From positions 1 to 52,419 of the forward strand of contig JAAYEQ010000063.1 of the NCBI GenBank assembly GCA_012728655.1: a DNA stretch of 52,419 nucleotides, given 5' to 3'. Below the pieces are notes generated by a model, which had not been told where the DNA came from, searched no databases, and saw only the letters and a program-made list of their open reading frames with translations. The position numbers and the translations under genes are program-made. Positions within the stretch are counted from its first letter, which is position 1. The number at the start of each line of letters is the position of its first letter. The stretch comes from Syntrophomonadaceae bacterium. Its GTDB lineage: Bacteria; Bacillota; Syntrophomonadia; Syntrophomonadales; DTU052. This document shows positions 8,935 through 16,545 of the stretch, piece by piece.

Positions 8935-10386
8935 ATGAAGATACTGATAGCGGCGTCGGAGATGACACCCTTTGCGAAGACGGGCGGGTTGGCAGATGTG
9001 GTGGGATCTCTGCCCAAAGAGATAAAAAACCTGGGACACGATGTCCGGGTGGTCATCCCCTGCTATAAGGAAGTGATGGCGGGGGAATACCTCACGGATC
9101 TTCCGGTTCCCATGGACGGTCATTTGGAAACTGCAATCATTCGTCGGGCAGAGGTAAAATCACGCAACAGCGAAATACCGGTTTACCTGGTGGACAACTA
9201 CCGCTATTTCTACCGGGACCGGATGTACGGGTACCATGATGAGTTTGACCGCTTCAACTTCTTCACCAAGGCCAGTCTGGCGATGCTCCCATATATCGAC
9301 TTTCAGCCGGATGTGATCCACTGTAACGACTGGCATACAGCTCTGATTCCCCTGTTTCTGAAAACAAAGTTTATGGAGGAACCGTTCTTTCAGAAGACAG
9401 CCACCATCTTCACCATCCACAACCTGCAGTACCAGGGAAAGTTTCCTCGGGAAGTCCTGAGAGCCCTGGGTCTGGACGATTCCTTCTTTACTCCCGAGGA
9501 ACTCGAGTATTACGGGGAAGTAAACTTCATGAAGGCGGGAATCCTGTATGGTGATGTCATCAACACCGTAAGCAAGAAATATGCCACCGAGATTCAAACC
9601 CCCGAACTGGGAGAAGGCCTGGACGGACTGCTCCGGAAACGGGCCCTTGATCTTTACGGGATATTGAATGGTCTCGATTACGATGAGTTTAACCCGAGCA
9701 AGGATGAGAGGATTCATGTAAAGTACGATGTCAATTCGCTCGATAAAAAAAGGGAAAACAAGTACCGCTTGCAGAAGGAACTGGGTCTCAGCATGGGTGA
9801 TGTTCCTCTGGTCGGGATCATCACTCGCCTGACAACCCAAAAAGGGCTGGACCTGATCGCGGCGGTTATCGACCAGATAATCGGTCTGGGGGTGCAGTTT
9901 GTATTGTTGGGGACCGGTGATGATTACTATGAAAGGTTGTTTGCCGAAGTAAAGATGCGATACCCCCAGCAAACCTCCATCAATCTGGGGTTTGATGCGG
10001 TATTGGCTCAAAAGATCTACGCCGGCTCCGACATTTTTCTGATGCCTTCGCGATTTGAACCATGCGGGCTGGGACAGCTTATCTCCCTGCGTTACGGTAC
10101 CATTCCGGTAGTCAGGCGCACCGGGGGATTGGAGGATACTATAAAGAATTACGATCCGGAAACCGGATACGGTAATGGATTTGATTTCGTGGAATATCGT
10201 CCGGAAGGTCTTCTTGAGGCTTTGAAGCGGGCGGTTACTCTCTATAGAACCAATCCCAAAGCATGGAACAAGCTGGTTCGATCCGCCATGAATATGGATT
10301 TCTCTTGGAACCGCTCGGCGATTAAATACCTGGAACTGTACGAGAAGGCCATCAACAAACACAAAATGCTTATTAGGGCGGTTTAG
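8935..10386 (+). CDS. glgA: Glycogen synthase, ADP-glucose type
   Basis: A 483-residue GT5 enzyme that adds glucose from ADP-glucose to the non-reducing end of alpha-1,4-glucan. The N-terminus has the ADP-glucose-binding motif KTGGLADVVGSLP (residues 15-27). The C-terminal domain has GIITRLTTQKGLDLI, LMPSRFEPCGLGQL and RRTGGLEDTI, all diagnostic. Length is normal. The ATG at 8935 is fixed by an in-frame stop directly before it, yet the nearest good ribosome site (AAAGGAG) is about 14 bases away, wider than usual. No glgC or glgB lies in this window, so the donor and branching enzymes must be encoded elsewhere. Confidence 0.96.
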   Translation: MKILIAASEMTPFAKTGGLADVVGSLPKEIKNLGHDVRVVIPCYKEVMAGEYLTDLPVPMDGHLETAIIRRAEVKSRNSEIPVYLVDNYRYFYRDRMYGYHDEFDRFNFFTKASLAMLPYIDFQPDVIHCNDWHTALIPLFLKTKFMEEPFFQKTATIFTIHNLQYQGKFPREVLRALGLDDSFFTPEELEYYGEVNFMKAGILYGDVINTVSKKYATEIQTPELGEGLDGLLRKRALDLYGILNGLDYDEFNPSKDERIHVKYDVNSLDKKRENKYRLQKELGLSMGDVPLVGIITRLTTQKGLDLIAAVIDQIIGLGVQFVLLGTGDDYYERLFAEVKMRYPQQTSINLGFDAVLAQKIYAGSDIFLMPSRFEPCGLGQLISLRYGTIPVVRRTGGLEDTIKNYDPETGYGNGFDFVEYRPEGLLEALKRAVTLYRTNPKAWNKLVRSAMNMDFSWNRSAIKYLELYEKAINKHKMLIRAV

Positions 10387-10431
10387 GAACCGGCGAACAA
10401 CCGGTAATTGGTGGCTGGGGTTTGGGATTTT

Positions 10432-10461
10432 TTGCGGTTAAAAGCAATTACCTGATATTAT
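10432..10461 (+). promoter_or_regulatory. Possible promoter of the CBS-domain gene
   Basis: TTGCGG (10432-10437) and TATTAT (10456-10461) are 18 bases apart, 39 bases before the start at 10501. This is a reasonable sigma-A match in an AT-rich gap. Confidence 0.45.
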
Positions 10462-10500
10462 AGAATTAATAGCCGAAGTGGTTTGAGAGGAGGGAGGCGT

Positions 10501-10893
10501 TTGATCAAAGTAAGGGATATAATGTCCAGTCCGGTAATTACGGTTTCACCACGCAATTCCATTCAGCAAGCTCTGGAGATAATGAAGGAAAACGATACCC
10601 GACGCCTGCCGGTAACTGATGGGGGGCAACTGGTGGGTATATTGGTTCAGCACGACATTGAAAAGGCGTTGCGCAGCCCGGGGAGGATACCACATACCCC
10701 GGTAGAATGGGTAATGACCAAAAAAGTCCATTATGTGTCCCCGGATCAACCGGTAAATGAAGCTGCCCGCATGATGACCTATTATAAGATTAGCGCCCTG
10801 CCGGTAATTGATTCCGGAAATCTCGTGGGTATTGTAACTGATACAGATATGCTGCACTTATTAATTGAAATGCTCGAACAGAAGCAAGCCTGA
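10501..10893 (+). CDS. Tandem CBS-domain protein
   Basis: A 130-residue protein made of one pair of CBS motifs (about residues 1-60 and 68-128), each beginning with a V-R/M-D-I-M-type segment (VRDIMSSPVITV; VEWVMTKKVHYV) and including the typical DTRRLPVTD and ISALPVIDSGNLVGIVTDTD. Such Bateman modules bind adenine nucleotides and act as energy sensors. The TTG at 10501 is preferred because AGGAGGG stands before it; the earlier in-frame TTG at 10483 would lie upstream of that site. It follows glgA and may sense nucleotide status, but no partner is fused, so its target is unknown. Confidence 0.88.
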   Translation: MIKVRDIMSSPVITVSPRNSIQQALEIMKENDTRRLPVTDGGQLVGILVQHDIEKALRSPGRIPHTPVEWVMTKKVHYVSPDQPVNEAARMMTYYKISALPVIDSGNLVGIVTDTDMLHLLIEMLEQKQA

Positions 10894-10921
10894 CTGGCGG
10901 TTTCGCTGCCTGCAGTCAGGC
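10888..10921 (+). terminator. Hairpin over the CBS gene stop codon
   Basis: GCCTGACTG (10888-10896) pairs with CAGTCAGGC (10913-10921), a perfect 9-bp stem that includes the TGA stop. No T run follows, so it is a terminator-like or mRNA-end hairpin. It isolates the CBS gene from the structured region that follows. Confidence 0.5.
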
Positions 10922-10939
10922 TGCATTCCGGTCATCAAA

Positions 10940-11150
10940 CAGTATAGAAAAATAGTAGGCCCACAGGCCATCTATATCAAAACCGGTAAAAACCGAATCT
11001 GAAGCTCACGAATGAGCAGGAAGCCTGTGGGCCTGATGGAAGCCAGCGACGTAAACTCCTCAGAAGGAGCGGTCAGGATTTATTCCACCTAAAGTGGAGA
11101 CCTGACCTTGGGTCCGAAGACCGGTCGCTGGCTTCTGCGTATATTATGAC
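10940..11150 (+). ncRNA. Structured element, copy 1 of a tandem pair (candidate RNA)
   Basis: No gene fits this stretch, but long helices nest as in a folded RNA. P1: 10955-10966 with 11021-11032 (12 bp). Inside it are small hairpins 10982-10993 and 11002-11015. P2: 11037-11048 with 11122-11133 (12 bp). Within P2: hairpin 11054-11067, P4 11069-11075 with 11099-11105 (capped by 11082-11096), and a GGTC-CGAA-GACC tetraloop hairpin at 11109-11120. The element ends in TATTATGACCA (11140-11150). A second, diverged copy follows at 11232-11430 in the same order. Strand is assigned by the neighbouring genes only. I do not recognise the family. Confidence 0.6.
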
Positions 11151-11231
11151 CACCGCCCAAAGATTCTATGCAAAAAATAACTTGTTTTTGGGTGGAAATA
11201 TAAAAGGCCCGGGTGGGTCCGGACCTGGGAA

Positions 11232-11430
11232 GCGGTATAAAAGCGTAGAAAACCCGCAGATTCCCGAATCAAATCGATATACCAGAATCGAAATTGAAGC
11301 TCTGGGAAGAGCCGGGACATCTGCGGGTCATCTGGAGACCGGCGGTAAGAGCGTCCAGGAATTACTCCGCAAGGGAAACCTGGACTTTGGGTCCGAAGAC
11401 CACCGCCGGCCTCTATCGGTATTATGACCA
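11232..11430 (+). ncRNA. Structured element, copy 2 of a tandem pair (candidate RNA)
   Basis: It has the same architecture as copy 1 with different bases in the stems. P1: 11252-11261 with 11319-11328, extended by TCCCG (11262-11266) with CGGGA (11313-11317). Inner hairpins are TCGAT/ATCGA (11274-11291) and GCTC/GAGC (11299-11312). P2: 11335-11346 with 11402-11413 (11 of 12 pairs). P4: 11353-11359 with 11379-11385. The GGTC-CGAA-GACC hairpin (11390-11401) and the terminal TATTATGACCA (11420-11430) are identical to copy 1. P1, P2 and P4 differ in sequence on both strands yet still pair, which is covariation. The small hairpin next to P4 in copy 1 is missing here. An extra hairpin (11208-11229) precedes it. 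Confidence 0.6.
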
Positions 11431-11703
11431 GGGGATTACAAGTGTATACAACCTGCAATGCATAATTTTTTGGTTGGAAAACAATAAATTTGCAAGTAAC
11501 CGATTTGAGGGTTGGCGGGAAGGGAACCGGTGTGCGTCGGAAGACCCATAGCCAGATTGCGAACCCGCCGAAACTAACTGAGATTTTGTACGAGCTCGAT
11601 TCTGGGTTCAGAGTTGGGCTTTTAATTTTTTCGCCCCTTTTCTCGACCGGGAGGTTGAAAACGGGGCCAGACGAATAACTTCCTGTTATTTCTGTTTATC
11701 GCC
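11431..11703. other. Non-coding interval with a possible third, decayed element
   Basis: No credible gene. GGCGGG (11514-11519) can pair with CCCGCC (11564-11569), and a GTC-GGAA-GAC tetraloop hairpin lies at 11535-11544, echoing the loop region of the two elements upstream. The match is too weak to call a third copy. Confidence 0.3.
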
Positions 11704-11732
11704 AAATTTTTATCGATAAACGATAAAAATTT
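11704..11732. promoter_or_regulatory. Inverted repeat, probable operator of the DUF2975/HTH operon
   Basis: AAATTTTTATCG (11704-11715) and CGATAAAAATTT (11721-11732) are perfect inverted arms around ATAAA, with a further half-site TTTATCG at 11696-11702. It lies about 60 bases before the DUF2975 gene, whose operon encodes a small HTH repressor, so autoregulation at this site is likely. Confidence 0.55.
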
Positions 11733-11794
11733 ATTGATTAATAAGTAATGACCGGCTACAATGTTTATAAGCTTAACAGTTGGGAGGCCGTGGT

Positions 11795-12247
11795 ATGTAC
11801 AAACCCAGTTTTGTTCATTATCTCACCAAGCTGTTGGTAGACATAATGTTCTACGGTGGGATCGTCTGCTGTATACTGGTGCCGTTTTTGGTCAAGTGGG
11901 GCAGCCAATACTTTGGCTACGAGGAGAGCGTCAGAATTCCATTCACTGTTGTCCTGTTTTGCTCGGGCATTGCGGCGGTTTACATCATGTACAATCTCAA
12001 GACGATGTTCAAAACCCTTTTGGGGGGCAACCCGTTTGTCTGGGAGAATGTCAGCAGTTTTCGGAAATTGGCTGTTGCCAGCTTTGTAATTGCCATACTT
12101 TTCCTGGTCAAGTGTTTCTTCTGGTTTACGCTGGCCACGGCGTTAATCGTTATTGTATTCGTTATTGCCGGCCTCTTCTGCCTGACCCTGAAAGATGTTT
12201 TCAAACAGGCCGTTTACTACAAAGAAGAAAACGATTATACCGTGTGA
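11795..12247 (+). CDS. DUF2975 membrane protein
   Basis: A 150-residue integral membrane protein with about four hydrophobic helices (roughly residues 15-37, 52-72, 93-112, 115-135), matching the DUF2975 family often encoded just before a YozG-like HTH regulator in Firmicutes. Its biochemical role is unknown. ATG 11795 is chosen because GGGAGG lies eight bases upstream; the in-frame TTG at 11780 precedes that site. It is followed after 15 bases by the HTH gene and then by a DUF4173 membrane protein, forming a three-gene operon behind the palindrome at 11704-11732. Confidence 0.85.
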   Translation: MYKPSFVHYLTKLLVDIMFYGGIVCCILVPFLVKWGSQYFGYEESVRIPFTVVLFCSGIAAVYIMYNLKTMFKTLLGGNPFVWENVSSFRKLAVASFVIAILFLVKCFFWFTLATALIVIVFVIAGLFCLTLKDVFKQAVYYKEENDYTV

Positions 12248-12262
12248 GGAAGTGAGACAGAG

Positions 12263-12493
12263 ATGCCGATAAAGGTAAATCTCGATGTGATGATGGCCAA
12301 ACGAAAAATCGGCCTCATGGAGCTGGCGGAAAAAATTAACATATCCCCCGCCAACCTCTCAATACTTAAAAACAACAAGGCCAGGGCCATTCGCTTCTCA
12401 ACCCTGGAGGCAATATGTAAAGCGTTGGACTGTCAGCCCGCCGATATCCTGGAATACGAGGAGGAAGAAAATGGAAAAGACCATGCGGAATAA
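12263..12493 (+). CDS. Small XRE-family HTH regulator (YozG-like)
   Basis: A 76-residue DNA-binding protein that is little more than a Cro/C1-type HTH: LDVMMAKRKIGLMELAEKINISPANLSILKNNK..., then FSTLEAICKALDCQPADILEYEEEE, the signature of the YozG group. It very probably represses its own operon and may be controlled by the DUF2975 membrane partner. The 3' end overlaps the next gene by 23 bases, so the two are translationally coupled. The best operator candidate is the inverted repeat at 11704-11732. Confidence 0.9.
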   Translation: MPIKVNLDVMMAKRKIGLMELAEKINISPANLSILKNNKARAIRFSTLEAICKALDCQPADILEYEEEENGKDHAE

Positions 12494-13889
12494 ACTCCTG
12501 TTATATGCGCTAATCTCTGCCGTTGGCTTGGTATTGCTTGTAATGACCGACCATGCCGGGATCAGCGTCCCGTTGTTCTTCGTTCTGCAGTTTGCCTGCT
12601 GGTACTGGTTGGCCCCTGAAAAAAAGGCGTTATGGCTTTTTGTTCCGATATTTATTATTTCCCTGAACTCATTCATCAGCGCCAGCCCCATCTGGCAGGG
12701 ATCCAATGTATTGGTCATCATCGCTCTCTACAGCGTTATGGTGCTGGTGATGATTGACAGATTCCCGATCAAGGAGGACTCGCTCCGGTTTATCTTTGAG
12801 ACCATCGTCAATGTCTTCAAACCCATACAATATGCGCTGCTCCCCTTTAAATGGTGGAGTGAGGTTGATGAGGACAAAACCAGAATGGTTAAGCGGGTTT
12901 TAAAGGGTATTGCGGTTACCGTTCCCTGCCTGTTTATCCTGATAGTTATGCTGTCGTCGGCAGACCTGGTTTTCTTAAAGGGAACCGCAACCTTTATTAA
13001 TAATCTAGGGAATTTATTGGATTCGGAAATGGTTTTTAAAGCCATCTTTGGAGCAATAGGCGGCCTGTATCTGTTTGGTTTCATGTACATCGCCTGCACT
13101 CCTCCGCAGCAAGAAGAGCAGCAACCGGCAGCTACAGCCTCCAGTGCCGATCTGGCAATTTTGAATGCCCTGCTGATCTCCATCCTGACGGTGTACACCC
13201 TGTTTGTATTCATCCAGTTCCGGTACCTTTTTGCCGGAGCCGAGCTCCCCTATGGATTGAGCTACGCGGAATACGCCCGCAGAGGGTTTTTTGAACTGTT
13301 GTTCTTGAGCGGGTTTAACATCATGCTTATCCTGATCTCCGTACGTCTGACCAGATTAAGAGAAGGTTTGGGGCCGAAGATCGCCGGGTACCTGTGCCAC
13401 TATCTCTGTGTGGTTACCATAATACTGCTGACCTCTTCCTTCTACCGTTTATGGCTGTACAGCGCGGATTTCGGTTTGACCAGATTACGGCTGCTTGTGT
13501 TTGGGTTCCTGATTTTTGAAGCCGTAGGCCTGCTCATTACCTTCTTATATATCCAAAAACCGAAGTTTAACATCGTCGCAGTGTATCTTTCCATCGGACT
13601 GCTTTACTACCTCATACTGAACATTGTGCCCATTGACAACCTGATTGCGAAAAACCAGGTAGACAGGTATTTTGCTGACAGGAAACAGGGCATCGAATAC
13701 ATCATGACCCTGTCGCCGGATGCAGCCCCGCAGATTTCCCGTTTGCTTGACAGCGGAAAAGTGGATGACCAAACAAGACAGATGGCCCGTACGTATTTTT
13801 CCGACCTCAATGCCAGATACTCGGTTGGAGAACGGGGCTGGCAGGGATACAACCTGTCAATTGAGCGGGCAGCCCGGATACGGTATTAA
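12471..13889 (+). CDS. DUF4173/DUF4153 multi-pass membrane protein
   Basis: A 472-residue polytopic membrane protein with about ten to twelve helices and a short soluble tail. The tail motif RYFADRKQGIEYIMTLSPDAAPQISRLLDSG and the overall layout fit the DUF4173/DUF4153 family, which often travels with DUF2975 and a YozG-like repressor in Firmicutes. Function is unknown. ATG 12471 lies inside the 3' end of the HTH gene after a GAGGAAG-type ribosome site, pointing to coupled translation. Together the three genes look like a repressor plus two membrane proteins, possibly an envelope-stress or sensory unit; that is inference. Confidence 0.82.
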   Translation: MEKTMRNKLLLYALISAVGLVLLVMTDHAGISVPLFFVLQFACWYWLAPEKKALWLFVPIFIISLNSFISASPIWQGSNVLVIIALYSVMVLVMIDRFPIKEDSLRFIFETIVNVFKPIQYALLPFKWWSEVDEDKTRMVKRVLKGIAVTVPCLFILIVMLSSADLVFLKGTATFINNLGNLLDSEMVFKAIFGAIGGLYLFGFMYIACTPPQQEEQQPAATASSADLAILNALLISILTVYTLFVFIQFRYLFAGAELPYGLSYAEYARRGFFELLFLSGFNIMLILISVRLTRLREGLGPKIAGYLCHYLCVVTIILLTSSFYRLWLYSADFGLTRLRLLVFGFLIFEAVGLLITFLYIQKPKFNIVAVYLSIGLLYYLILNIVPIDNLIAKNQVDRYFADRKQGIEYIMTLSPDAAPQISRLLDSGKVDDQTRQMARTYFSDLNARYSVGERGWQGYNLSIERAARIRY

Positions 13890-13940
13890 TTAATACTGAG
13901 TTCACCCATGCGGGATCACGGTTTTCAGCGGACCCTGGCA

Positions 13941-13965
13941 CCGCGGCTTCATTCTGCAGCCGCGG
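13941..13965. terminator. GC-rich hairpin after the DUF4173 gene
   Basis: CCGCGGCT (13941-13948) pairs perfectly with AGCCGCGG (13958-13965). It stands between the convergent DUF4173 and thiamine-binding-type genes. No T run follows, so its terminator role is uncertain. A second stem, GAAAGTCAGC (14026-14035) with GCTGACTTTC (14043-14052), overlaps the end of the minus-strand gene. Confidence 0.45.
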
Positions 13966-14030
13966 ACCTCATGCGGACCGACCGGCTGTTCCCGAATCAA
14001 CAAAGCCGGTGCCGTCAAGGCTGAGGAAAG

Positions 14031-14315
14031 TCAGCGGTATTTGCTGACTTTCTCATCAATGGTTACCCCGCCCGCCCGGTAATCGATCTTGACCACGGAT
14101 ATGACCCGGCTCGCACCCTCGGCCAGGCAGATCTCCTGGGCTTTCTCCACTATGGCCAGAAGTTGAGAGAGTTCCCCCTCCATGGTGGTTTCCATGGGAC
14201 CTACCTCATACCTGACCCCCGAGTCGCGGATTAGGTCTATAACCCTGTCAACCACCGCATACAATCGGTCTTCAGGGACATTGGGGATAACCTGGAGACT
14301 GAGATTGCATTTCAT
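14031..14315 (-). CDS. MTH1187/YkoF-type thiamine-binding protein
   Basis: A 94-residue alpha/beta protein of the MTH1187 (formerly DUF77) family, with the typical pattern of two strands and a long helix, SGVRYEVGPMETTMEGE, and a second half including GASRVISVVKIDYR. Some family members bind thiamine or hydroxymethylpyrimidine; others have no assigned ligand. There is no signal peptide, so it acts in the cytosol. An AGGGAG site precedes the start. It is transcribed alone, away from the hdr operon. No thiamine genes or TPP riboswitch are visible nearby, so the ligand assignment is by family only. Confidence 0.8.
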   Translation of the reverse strand: MKCNLSLQVIPNVPEDRLYAVVDRVIDLIRDSGVRYEVGPMETTMEGELSQLLAIVEKAQEICLAEGASRVISVVKIDYRAGGVTIDEKVSKYR

Positions 14316-14794
14316 TAAGCTATCGCTCCCTCATTAAAGTAAAAACCGTTCCCAAAGGATAACCCTTAGACACGAAACCGTTTCGCGGTGGGCACATCCT
14401 GGGCCGTATATAAATCAGGTTAAGGGTCAGAGCTTTGCTTCCGTTCTTTGCAGATTTTTCAGCTTTCCGTTGCCCGGGTTTTATTGTATTGTTGCGGTGA
14501 AGGGATTAAATGTGTTTGCCATCCGGCCAATATGTTACATTATTCCATGTTTGTGACGCAAGTAGGATCCAATTTGCTGATTTTACTATAAATTGGGACA
14601 ACACTTTACATACATTTAACACCGCTGATTGACATGATTAGTTATAATAAAGTAATAGTTACTTGGCGTTACCGGGAATTGTTGTTTGCAATTGTGATTG
14701 GCCTGATTAGTGCGCTCAAATTGCAGGGATCCGTGGCCGGATTCTGTTTCATATTTAATGACCGGTATCAGACTTGACGAAGGGAGAGGAGTAA
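14316..14794. other. Intergenic control region upstream of the hdr-flx operon
   Basis: About 480 AT-rich bases without a gene. Inverted repeats are visible: CCAATTT/AAATTGG (14569-14596), and AAGTAA-TAG-TTACTT (14650-14664) just after a TATAAT (14643-14648). The operon promoter probably lies here, but I cannot fix its -35 box: TTGACA at 14629 is only eight bases from the TATAAT. The AAGTAA palindrome is a candidate operator. Confidence 0.4.
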
Positions 14795-15361
14795 ATGGGA
14801 GAACTTGTCTTGTCCGCCCACCCAGAATCACGGGAATTGGTTAAAGCCATTGAAGCGGCCAGCAGGACCAAGACCAGCCTCTGTTACCAGTGCGGAAAGT
14901 GCTCGGCAGGCTGCCCAGTCGTTTTTGCCATGGATTACACACCGCGGCAGATAATCCGCCTGTTGCAGTTGGGCTTGATTGAGACAGCCCTGCAGGCGAA
15001 AAGCATATGGATCTGTGCGACCTGTGATACCTGCAGCACCCGGTGTCCACGGGGGGTGGATATAGCCTCCATAATGGATGCTCTGCGCCGGGAGGCCTTG
15101 AAGCAGGGTAAAGTGGTGAAAGAAGTAGCGGCTTTTAATCAGGCTTTTCTTAACTCGGTGAAGCGCTATGGTCGGAATCACGAGGCCTCATTGGTTCTCG
15201 AATACAACGCCCGCATCATGAAACCCTTCAAGAATGCTGAACAGGGACCGATGATGATGTCCAAAGGGAAGCTTAAGATCTTCCCCGAGTTCATCAAGGG
15301 CAGGGGCGAAGTCAACCGCATCTTCGAAAAAGTCAAGGCAATGGGAGGTGATCACGAGTGA
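14795..15361 (+). CDS. hdrC: Heterodisulfide reductase subunit C-like protein
   Basis: A 188-residue soluble iron-sulfur protein with two [4Fe-4S] motifs: CYQCGKCSAGCP (about residues 29-40) and CATCDTCSTRCP (about 73-84). HdrC passes electrons between HdrA and the HdrB active site. In syntrophs and sulfate reducers without methanogenic heterodisulfide, the HdrBC substrate may be another disulfide or thiol protein. ATG 14795 follows GGAGAGGAG. The stop overlaps the hdrB start (GTGA at 15358), so translation is coupled. This is the first gene of a seven-gene hdrCBA-flx operon. Confidence 0.93.
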   Translation: MGELVLSAHPESRELVKAIEAASRTKTSLCYQCGKCSAGCPVVFAMDYTPRQIIRLLQLGLIETALQAKSIWICATCDTCSTRCPRGVDIASIMDALRREALKQGKVVKEVAAFNQAFLNSVKRYGRNHEASLVLEYNARIMKPFKNAEQGPMMMSKGKLKIFPEFIKGRGEVNRIFEKVKAMGGDHE

Positions 15362-16545
15362 GATTGGCATATTACCCCGGATGCTCCCTGGACGCGACCG
15401 CCATTGAGTATGGGATGTCAACCCAGAAGATGGCCAAGCTTCTCGACATTGATCTCTGGGAGATTCCTGACTGGAGCTGCTGCGGGGCCAGCTCTGCTCA
15501 CCAGACCGACCACCTCCTGGCGATATCCCTGCCGGCGAGGAACCTGGCAATAGCTGAAAGAGAGGGCCTTGATGTTCTGGCTCCTTGCGCCGCCTGCTAC
15601 AACCGCATGCGGGCTACGGAATATGAGGTAAGGGCCAGCGCCAAAACCCGCAGTCAGGTGGAGGAAGCCCTGGGTATGCCCTATCAGGCCGCCCACAGCA
15701 CCATATCCGTCCTGGAACTCCTGGATGCCCGCTATGGGCTGGATAACCTGGCGGCCAGGGTCACCAACCCGTTGAAGGGCATGACGCCGGCCTGCTACTA
15801 CGGTTGCCTTTTGGTGCGTCCGGTTGCGGTCACGGGCTTTGATGATCCGGAGAACCCCCAGAGTATGGATCGGATTATGAAGACACTGGGTGCTTCTCCG
15901 GTGGATTGGGCTTTTAAAACTGAATGCTGTGGAGCGGGCCTGGGAGTAACCCAGACCGACATCTGTCTGGAAATGACCTACCAGATACTGAGGAACGCCA
16001 AGGAGGCGGGAGCGGACAGCATTGTTACCGCCTGCCCGGTGTGTCACCTTAACCTGGACATGCGGCAGAAGGCTATCGAGAAGAAGTACCAAACCCAGTT
16101 CAACCTGCCGGTGTACTATGTGACGGAACTGGTGGCCATAGCCTGTGGTGCTGAACCGCCGGCGGTAGGTGCCAACCGCCACTTTGTCGAGGCGGTTTCC
16201 ATCTTCCAACAGCTTCCGGCCAAAGCCAAGGCCATGGAGGAAGCAGCGGCTCAGGCCGCCAAGGCGGGTAAGGGTGCGGCCAAGGCGAAGGCGGCCAAAC
16301 CTGCGGGCGAGAGTGAAGAACCCGCAGCAGATGAGGATGCCGGCTTAGCCCTGGCCAGGAAGCTTTACGATGACGAGAGCAAGGCTGCTCAATTGGCGGA
16401 AATCCTCAAGCAGGAACCGGCCCGAGCCGAAAAGCTGGCGGAGATGCTGGAACAGGATAAAAGCAAGGCTCTTAAAGTGGCCGATGCCTTGTTGGCCAAG
16501 AAGGCCAAAGAGAAATCTGCGGGAGAGGAGGGGAATAAAGCGTGA
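15358..16545 (+). CDS. hdrB: Heterodisulfide reductase subunit B-like protein with helical C-terminal extension
   Basis: A 395-residue protein. Residues 1-290 are HdrB with two CCG domains that bind the catalytic non-cubane clusters: SCCGASS...CAACYNR and ECCGAGLG...ACPVCHLN, each with an upstream cysteine segment (YYPGCSLDAT; ACYYGC). Usual HdrB length is about 290-300, so about 100 residues are extra. That tail is Ala/Lys/Glu-rich, with a low-complexity part (KAAKAGKGAAKAKAAK) followed by three similar helical units of about 14 residues (SKAAQLAEIL, ARAEKLAEML, SKALKVADALL). The GTG start overlaps hdrC and the stop overlaps hdrA. The tail may be a docking or oligomerisation helix; that is inference. 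Confidence 0.92.
   Translation: MRLAYYPGCSLDATAIEYGMSTQKMAKLLDIDLWEIPDWSCCGASSAHQTDHLLAISLPARNLAIAEREGLDVLAPCAACYNRMRATEYEVRASAKTRSQVEEALGMPYQAAHSTISVLELLDARYGLDNLAARVTNPLKGMTPACYYGCLLVRPVAVTGFDDPENPQSMDRIMKTLGASPVDWAFKTECCGAGLGVTQTDICLEMTYQILRNAKEAGADSIVTACPVCHLNLDMRQKAIEKKYQTQFNLPVYYVTELVAIACGAEPPAVGANRHFVEAVSIFQQLPAKAKAMEEAAAQAAKAGKGAAKAKAAKPAGESEEPAADEDAGLALARKLYDDESKAAQLAEILKQEPARAEKLAEMLEQDKSKALKVADALLAKKAKEKSAGEEGNKA

Noticed and set aside
9160-10362. Long minus-strand open frame opposite glgA
   Set aside because: It lies wholly inside a clear glycogen synthase gene, has no recognisable protein and no ribosome site; a shadow of codon bias.
10940-11430. Known riboswitch, group I intron or HEARO-type RNA
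   Set aside because: No diagnostic core of these classes was recognised, and no IscB/IsrB-type gene is near; left as an unknown class.
11146-11678. Short plus-strand open frames within the structured region
   Set aside because: They lack ribosome sites and cross the helices; the pairing pattern explains the sequence better.
14629-14648. TTGACA and TATAAT as the promoter of the hdr operon
   Set aside because: They are only eight bases apart; sigma-A promoters need about 16-18.
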